57,690 nt of DNA from Paraburkholderia mimosarum LMG 23256 = NBRC 106338. Lineage in GTDB: Bacteria; Pseudomonadota; Gammaproteobacteria; Burkholderiales; Burkholderiaceae. Shown here in pieces: positions 53,417 through 57,690 of this stretch. Location of the stretch: assembly GCF_000739815.1 (NCBI RefSeq), contig NZ_BBJJ01000043.1:1-57690 (forward strand). Direction: 5' to 3'. The position numbers and the translations under genes are program-made. The notes below the pieces were generated by a model, which was not told the origin of the DNA, did no database searches, and saw only the letters and a list, made by a program, of their open reading frames with translations. The stretch's first letter is position 1. Each line of letters begins with the position of its first letter.

Positions 53417-54340
53417 TCATGCGCGCTGGGTCTGCGTGCCGTTGCGGGACGGGGAGGCGGCCGTTGCGCGCCCGAAGCGTCGCGCCCCTGCCACGCACGC
53501 GATCACGACCGCGGTGACGGCGATCATCGCGGGCGGCACGGTTTCGTGCAGCAGCAGCGCGGCGAGCACGAAGCCGAAGAGTGGCTGCAGCAGTTGCAAT
53601 TGCCCGACGCCCGCGATTCCGCCGAGCGCGAGCCCGCGATACCAGAACACGAAGCCGATCAGCATGCTGAAGAGCGACACATAGGCGAGCCCCCACCACG
53701 AGGTGGCGCCCACGGCGGCGAGCGATGCGGGCCACAGCCACCACGCGAGCGGCGCCATGACGGGCAGCGAGATCACGAGCGCCCAGCAGATCACCTGCCA
53801 GCCGCCCAGGCGCCGCGAGAGGCGCGCGCCTTCCGCATAGCCGAGCCCGCAGACGACGATCGCAGCGAGCATCAGCGCGTCGCCCAGCGGGGAGGCGTCG
53901 ATGCCGTGGCGCATCGCGAAGGCCACCACGGCCGCGCTGCCCGCCGCGGAAAAGAGCCAGAACGCGGCCTGCGGACGCTCGCCGCCGCGCAGCACACCGA
54001 ACACGGCCGTGGCGAGCGGCAGCAAGCCGACGAACACGATGGCGTGAGCCGAACTCACGTGTTGAAGCGCGAGGGCGGTGAGGAGCGGAAAACCCACGAC
54101 CACGCCGAGCGCAACGATGACGAGCGGCCCGACCTCGGCACGTGCGGGCCGCGCCGCGCGAAGCGCAAGAAGCAGCAGCGCGCCGAGCACGCCCGCGATG
54201 GTGGCGCGCGCCCCGGTGATAAAGAGCGGGTCGAGGCCGAGCACGGCGAGCCGCGTGGCGGGCAGCGAGCCGCTGAAGATGAGGACGCCGGCGAGGCCGC
54301 AGAGCCAGCCGTCGGTGGTGGAGTCGAGCGTTTTGCGCAT
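53417..54340 (-). CDS. EamA/DMT-family permease
   Basis: The protein has 307 residues and ten predicted helices. It opens with LAGVLIFSGSLPATRLAVL, has a first EamA repeat (ALQHVSSAHAIVFVGLLPLA) and a second (GLAYVSLFSMLIGFVFWYRG). It ends in a polar tail. It is divergent from a MocR regulator with which it shares a 119-base promoter region. The start at 54340 (MRKTLDS) is preferred over an ATG at 54376. Confidence 0.88.
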   Translation of the reverse strand: MRKTLDSTTDGWLCGLAGVLIFSGSLPATRLAVLGLDPLFITGARATIAGVLGALLLLALRAARPARAEVGPLVIVALGVVVGFPLLTALALQHVSSAHAIVFVGLLPLATAVFGVLRGGERPQAAFWLFSAAGSAAVVAFAMRHGIDASPLGDALMLAAIVVCGLGYAEGARLSRRLGGWQVICWALVISLPVMAPLAWWLWPASLAAVGATSWWGLAYVSLFSMLIGFVFWYRGLALGGIAGVGQLQLLQPLFGFVLAALLLHETVPPAMIAVTAVVIACVAGARRFGRATAASPSRNGTQTQRA

Positions 54341-54409
54341 GAGTGCTGAGCCGGAAAAGGCAACGGGAACCAGCATCGATGATGCGCGCCTCGCCGGTAG
54401 AAGGTAAGC

Positions 54410-54461
54410 TACAGATCAGTACAATTCGTCCGATCTGTATTGAACATGGAGCAGTACAGAT
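54410..54461. promoter_or_regulatory. Repeated MocR operator sites around the MocR promoter
   Basis: TACAGATC (54410-54417) has its inverse copy GATCTGTA (54432-54439), and TACAGAT recurs directly at 54455-54461 overlapping the start codon. A plus-strand -10-like TACAAT (54420-54425) lies between the first two. MocR regulators typically bind such repeats next to their own and the divergent gene. Confidence 0.55.
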
Positions 54462-55878
54462 GAATGGCAAAACGGCGGTGGAACCCGTGCCCATGACGCG
54501 CGTCGAGCAGGTGATGCACGCGCTGCGCGAGCGCGTTGCCGCGCGAGCGCTGGCGGCGGGCGCGCGCGTGCCGTCCATCCGCGCGATGGGCGAGCAGCTT
54601 GGCGTATCGAATTCGACGGTGGTGGACGCCTATGAGCGCCTCGTCGCCGAAGGCGTGCTCGTCGCGCGGCGCGGGGCGGGGTTTTTCGTGGCCGGGCACG
54701 CGCCGCCGCTCGCGCTTGCCGCGCTCGGGCCGCAGCTCGACCGCGAGATCGACCCGCTCTGGCTCACGCGCCAGTCGCTCGAGACCGAGCCTGGCGCGCT
54801 GCGGCCCGGCTGCGGGTGGCTGCCCGCCTCGTGGCTGCCGCAGGACGCCGTGCGGCGCGCACTGCGCGCCATCGCGCGCGATCCGCGGGCGCAACTCACG
54901 GATTACGCTTCGCCGCTTGGCCTGTCCGCGCTGCGCCAGCAGCTCTCCTGGCGGCTTGGCCAGCACGGCGTAGAGGCCGCGCCCGAGCAGATCGTGCTGA
55001 CCGACGGCGGCACCCAGGCGCTCGACCTCGTGTGCCGCTTTCTGCTGGAGCCGGGCGACACCGTGCTGGTGGACGACCCGTGCTATTTCAATTTCCAGGC
55101 CTTGCTGCGCGCGCACCGCGTGCGCGTGGTCGGCGTGCCGTACACGCCAGCGGGACCGGATCTCGCCGCGTTCGAGCGCACGCTGACCGAATCGCGACCG
55201 CGCCTCTACGTCACGAATTCGGCGATCCACAACCCGACCGGCGCGGTGCTCGCACCCGCTGTCGCGCATCGGCTGCTCAAGCTCGCGGAGGAGCACGACC
55301 TGCTGATCGTCGAGGACGACATCTTCGCCGACTTCGAGATCGAGCCCGCGCCGCGTCTCGCGGCCTTCGACGGGCTCGCGCGCGTCGTCACGATCGGCAG
55401 TTTCTCGAAGACGATGTCGGCCGCGGCGCGCTGCGGCTTCATTGCGGCGCGCGCGGACTGGATCGAGCCGCTCGTGGATCTCAAGCTGGCGGTTTCGTTC
55501 GGCAATGGGGAGATGGCGGCCGAGCTGGTGCACCGGCTGCTCGTGGACGGCACGTACCGGCGGCACATGGACGGCCTGCGCGCGAAGCTGGCCGATGCCA
55601 TGGGCGAGACGCTGCGGCGGCTTTCGGCGGCGGGCCTGACCGCGTGGACGCGACCCCAGGCGGGACTCTTCGTGTGGGCACAGCTGCCGGACGGGCTCGA
55701 CGCCGCCCGCATCGCGCGCGAGGCGCTGGCGGACGGCGTGGTGCTCGCGCCCGGCAATGTGTTCAGCGTGTCGCGCGGCGCGGGCGCGTTTCTGCGTTTC
55801 AACGTTTCGCAGTGCAATCGACCGAAAGTCTATGAGACGTTGCAGCGTGCGATGGAGCGCGCGGCGCAGCCGGCGTGA
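54460..55878 (+). CDS. MocR-type regulator (GntR DNA-binding domain plus aminotransferase-like domain)
   Basis: This 472-residue protein has an N-terminal GntR winged helix (~10-80, GEQLGVSNSTVVDAYERLVAEG) and a large fold-type I aminotransferase domain. The PLP lysine K317 is in TIGSFSKTMSAAARCGFI, and the substrate-binding arginine is in FLRFNVSQ. Such proteins sense PLP or PLP-amino-acid adducts and control a divergent gene, here the EamA permease. GGAG lies 9 bases before the ATG. Confidence 0.9.
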   Translation: MNGKTAVEPVPMTRVEQVMHALRERVAARALAAGARVPSIRAMGEQLGVSNSTVVDAYERLVAEGVLVARRGAGFFVAGHAPPLALAALGPQLDREIDPLWLTRQSLETEPGALRPGCGWLPASWLPQDAVRRALRAIARDPRAQLTDYASPLGLSALRQQLSWRLGQHGVEAAPEQIVLTDGGTQALDLVCRFLLEPGDTVLVDDPCYFNFQALLRAHRVRVVGVPYTPAGPDLAAFERTLTESRPRLYVTNSAIHNPTGAVLAPAVAHRLLKLAEEHDLLIVEDDIFADFEIEPAPRLAAFDGLARVVTIGSFSKTMSAAARCGFIAARADWIEPLVDLKLAVSFGNGEMAAELVHRLLVDGTYRRHMDGLRAKLADAMGETLRRLSAAGLTAWTRPQAGLFVWAQLPDGLDAARIAREALADGVVLAPGNVFSVSRGAGAFLRFNVSQCNRPKVYETLQRAMERAAQPA

Positions 55879-55902
55879 GACACCGGCTGCGCGAGCGCCG
55901 GA

Positions 55903-57207
55903 TCACGGCTCGTGGCGCAGATACCCTTCCTTGCCCGGATCGCGCATGCGGCACGACACCACGAGCGCGACCGCGCAGAGTGCCGTGACGTACCAGTAGA
56001 ACGTGGTCTCGCTGCCGACCGACTTGAACCACAGCGCGACGTACTCGGCCGAGCCGCCGAACAGCGCGTTGGCGACCGCATAAGAGAGGCCGACGCCCAT
56101 CGCGCGCACTTCGGGCGGGAACATCTCGGCTTTGATGAGGCCGCTGATCGACGTGTAGAAACTGACGATGGCAAGCGCGACGATGATCAGCACGAACGCG
56201 GCCACCGGGCTCGAGACGTCCTTGAGCGCGTGCATGATCGGCACGGTGGCGAGCACCGAAAGCGAACCAAAGAGGATCATCGACGTGCGGCGGCCGATCT
56301 TGTCGGAGAGCGCGCCGAACACCGGTTGCATCAGCATGTAGACGAACAGCGCGCAGGTCATCACGTTGCTGGCGGTTTTCGCGTGCATGCCGGCCGTGTT
56401 GACCAGGTACTTCTGCATGTAGGTCGTGAACGTGTAGAAGATCAGCGAGCCGCCCGCCGTGAACCCGACCACCGTGAAGAACGCGACCTTGTGCTGCCAC
56501 ACGCCGCGGATCGTGCCCGCGTCGCGCTTGCGGCGCGACTCGCTCGTCGAGGTTTCGTCGAGCGACTTGCGCAGGTAGAGCGAGACCAGCGCGGCGCACG
56601 CGCCGACCACGAACGGAATGCGCCAGCCCCACGCTTTCAGCTCTTCAGTGGAGAGCGTCTGCTGCAGGATCACGAGCACGAGGAGCGCGCAGAGTTGCCC
56701 GCCGATCAGCGTGACGTACTGGAACGAGGCGAAAAAGCCGCGTCGGCCCTTGAGCGCGACTTCGCTCATATAGGTCGCGCTGGTGCCGTACTCGCCGCCC
56801 ACCGAGAGCCCCTGAAAGAGGCGCGCGACCAGAAGCAGCAGCGGGGCCAGTGCGCCGATCTGCGCGTAGGTGGGCAGCGCGGCGATCACGAGCGAGCCGC
56901 CGCACATCATGAGCACCGAGATCATCATCGCGGCGCGGCGGCCGTGGCGGTCGGCGATGCGGCCGAACAGCCAGCCGCCGATCGGTCGCATGAGAAAGCC
57001 GGCGGCGAATACGCCGGCGGTGTTCAGGAGTTGCGTGGTGGTGTTGCCGCTCGGGAAGAAGGCGGGTGCGAAATACAGCGCGCAGAACGAGTAAATGTAG
57101 AAGTCGAACCACTCGACGAGATTGCCCGACGAGGCGCCGACGATGGCGAAAACGCGTCGCCTCGTATCTTGCGCGGATAGCGTGGCTTGGTCGCTCTGGA
57201 CGTCCAT
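55903..57207 (-). CDS. kgtP: Alpha-ketoglutarate permease (MFS, MHS family)
   Basis: The protein has 434 residues and twelve helices. It is very similar to E. coli KgtP by eye (GASSGNLVEWFDFYIYSFCA, RLFQGLSVGGEYGTSATYMS, LSDKIGRRTSMI). The MFS loop motif FGRIADRHGRR follows helix 2. It is a proton symporter for 2-oxoglutarate. The upstream region to 57453 shows no recognised site. Confidence 0.92.
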   Translation of the reverse strand: MDVQSDQATLSAQDTRRRVFAIVGASSGNLVEWFDFYIYSFCALYFAPAFFPSGNTTTQLLNTAGVFAAGFLMRPIGGWLFGRIADRHGRRAAMMISVLMMCGGSLVIAALPTYAQIGALAPLLLLVARLFQGLSVGGEYGTSATYMSEVALKGRRGFFASFQYVTLIGGQLCALLVLVILQQTLSTEELKAWGWRIPFVVGACAALVSLYLRKSLDETSTSESRRKRDAGTIRGVWQHKVAFFTVVGFTAGGSLIFYTFTTYMQKYLVNTAGMHAKTASNVMTCALFVYMLMQPVFGALSDKIGRRTSMILFGSLSVLATVPIMHALKDVSSPVAAFVLIIVALAIVSFYTSISGLIKAEMFPPEVRAMGVGLSYAVANALFGGSAEYVALWFKSVGSETTFYWYVTALCAVALVVSCRMRDPGKEGYLRHEP

Positions 57208-57453
57208 GGGGGAGTGTTTCCTTTGTGTGTTTTTTTGTGGGGAGCGACGGGGGGGCGTGGCCGCCGCGCGAGCACGAACGCGCGCCGCCGGTGCCGGTGC
57301 GCGATGCCTCGCGCATTTTAGCTAACTGTAAGTGTGTGTGGGGTGCGCGTCAGGGAAAGCGCTGAGGAGTTGTCTTTGTCGTGGTTCTTTGCTTTTTTGG
57401 CCTTCCTTGTGTTCGCGTCGGTATGCAAGCGTTGCCCCTGTGCGGGGCGGCAC

Positions 57454-57690
57454 TGTAGTGGTCAAGCCTCTTTGGACACCAACAAGGGGGCTCTTCAATA
57501 ATTCGAATTTTCGTATCGCACCGGCGGCAGATTGTTCGCTGCCGAATGGATGCGACGGTAGTTGTAGAAGTCAGCGATGTAGCCCGTGATATCACGTTGG
57601 GCCTGTTCGTGACTACCGTACTCCTGCTCGCCAATCCATTCGCTCTTCAGGCTCCGGAAGAAGCGCTCGACCACCGCGTTGTCCCAACAA
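57454..57690 (-). mobile_element. Partial IS3-family insertion sequence, right-end portion
   Basis: The element enters from the right edge. The likely terminus is near 57454 (TGTAGTGGTCAAGCC, then TTTGGACACC), judged from the short gap after the transposase stop and the sequence change there. The other end lies beyond the window, so neither the full inverted repeats nor a target duplication can be checked. Confidence 0.65.
57495..57690 (-). CDS. IS3-family transposase OrfB, C-terminal 65 codons (partial)
   Basis: The minus-strand frame, open to the window edge, encodes CWDNAVVERFFRSLKSEW, the region around the third catalytic residue (Glu) of the DDE integrase core. RDITGYIADFYNYRRIHSA follows, and the stop is at 57495-57497. 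This matches IS3-family transposases. The 5' part is outside the window. Confidence 0.9.
   Translation of the reverse strand, partial: CWDNAVVERFFRSLKSEWIGEQEYGSHEQAQRDITGYIADFYNYRRIHSAANNLPPVRYENSNY

Noticed and set aside
1..57690. CRISPR arrays, tRNA and rRNA genes
   Set aside because: I saw no regularly spaced direct repeats and no tRNA or rRNA sequence on reading through; a covariance-model search was not possible.

Overview
The window is GC-rich chromosomal DNA with short intergenic gaps and tightly overlapping operons. Protein content points to a Burkholderiaceae beta-proteobacterium of the Paraburkholderia/Caballeronia/Burkholderia type: a biotin-independent malonate decarboxylase cluster, many LysR regulators, an RND pump with its own two-component system, CIO-type cytochrome bd and a KgtP-like permease. 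This placement is inferred from recalled protein similarity, not from a search.

Layout. Bases 1-1600 are a decayed border: a remnant of a LysR gene (about 97-215) and an amino-acid permease lacking its N-terminus. A VOC-cupin-cupin protein follows (1857-2963). Next come a LysR regulator divergent from a FUSC-type aromatic-acid exporter (3037-6424), a small secreted peptide, a succinate-type CoA-transferase and a GlsB/YeaQ membrane protein. At 9033-9550 lies a broken mgtC whose two parts point in opposite directions. Bases 9825-19424 hold a LysR regulator, an RND-MFP-OMF efflux operon and an OmpR-type regulator with its sensor kinase. Bases 19470-23287 hold an AI-2E-type permease, a metallophosphoesterase, a small membrane protein and an AlkB dioxygenase.

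Bases 23430-30435 are a complete mdcABCDEGH operon read on the minus strand behind a GntR regulator, with a divergent MFS carrier that may import the substrate. After a DMT exporter/LysR pair comes a minus-strand iron-uptake operon (33913-41807): OprB-type porin, periplasmic beta-propeller, Tat-exported DyP peroxidase (EfeB-like), FbpA, a frameshifted FbpB and FbpC, with a Fur-box-like sequence upstream. This gene combination is the best candidate for an under-described system in the window.

Bases 42113-47275 hold an arylamine N-acetyltransferase, an ICMT-like methyltransferase, a membrane protein and the CIO operon. In that operon CydA and CydB form one uninterrupted reading frame, followed by a DUF2474 peptide, with a perfect FNR/ANR box upstream. 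The remainder holds a tautomerase, a class II aldolase-like protein, a urea transporter, a glycolipid-binding-like protein, a MscS plus K+ channel pair, a GNAT enzyme, an EamA exporter divergent from a MocR regulator with repeated operator-like sites, KgtP, and the end of an IS3-family element at the right edge. I saw no rRNA, tRNA or CRISPR array.
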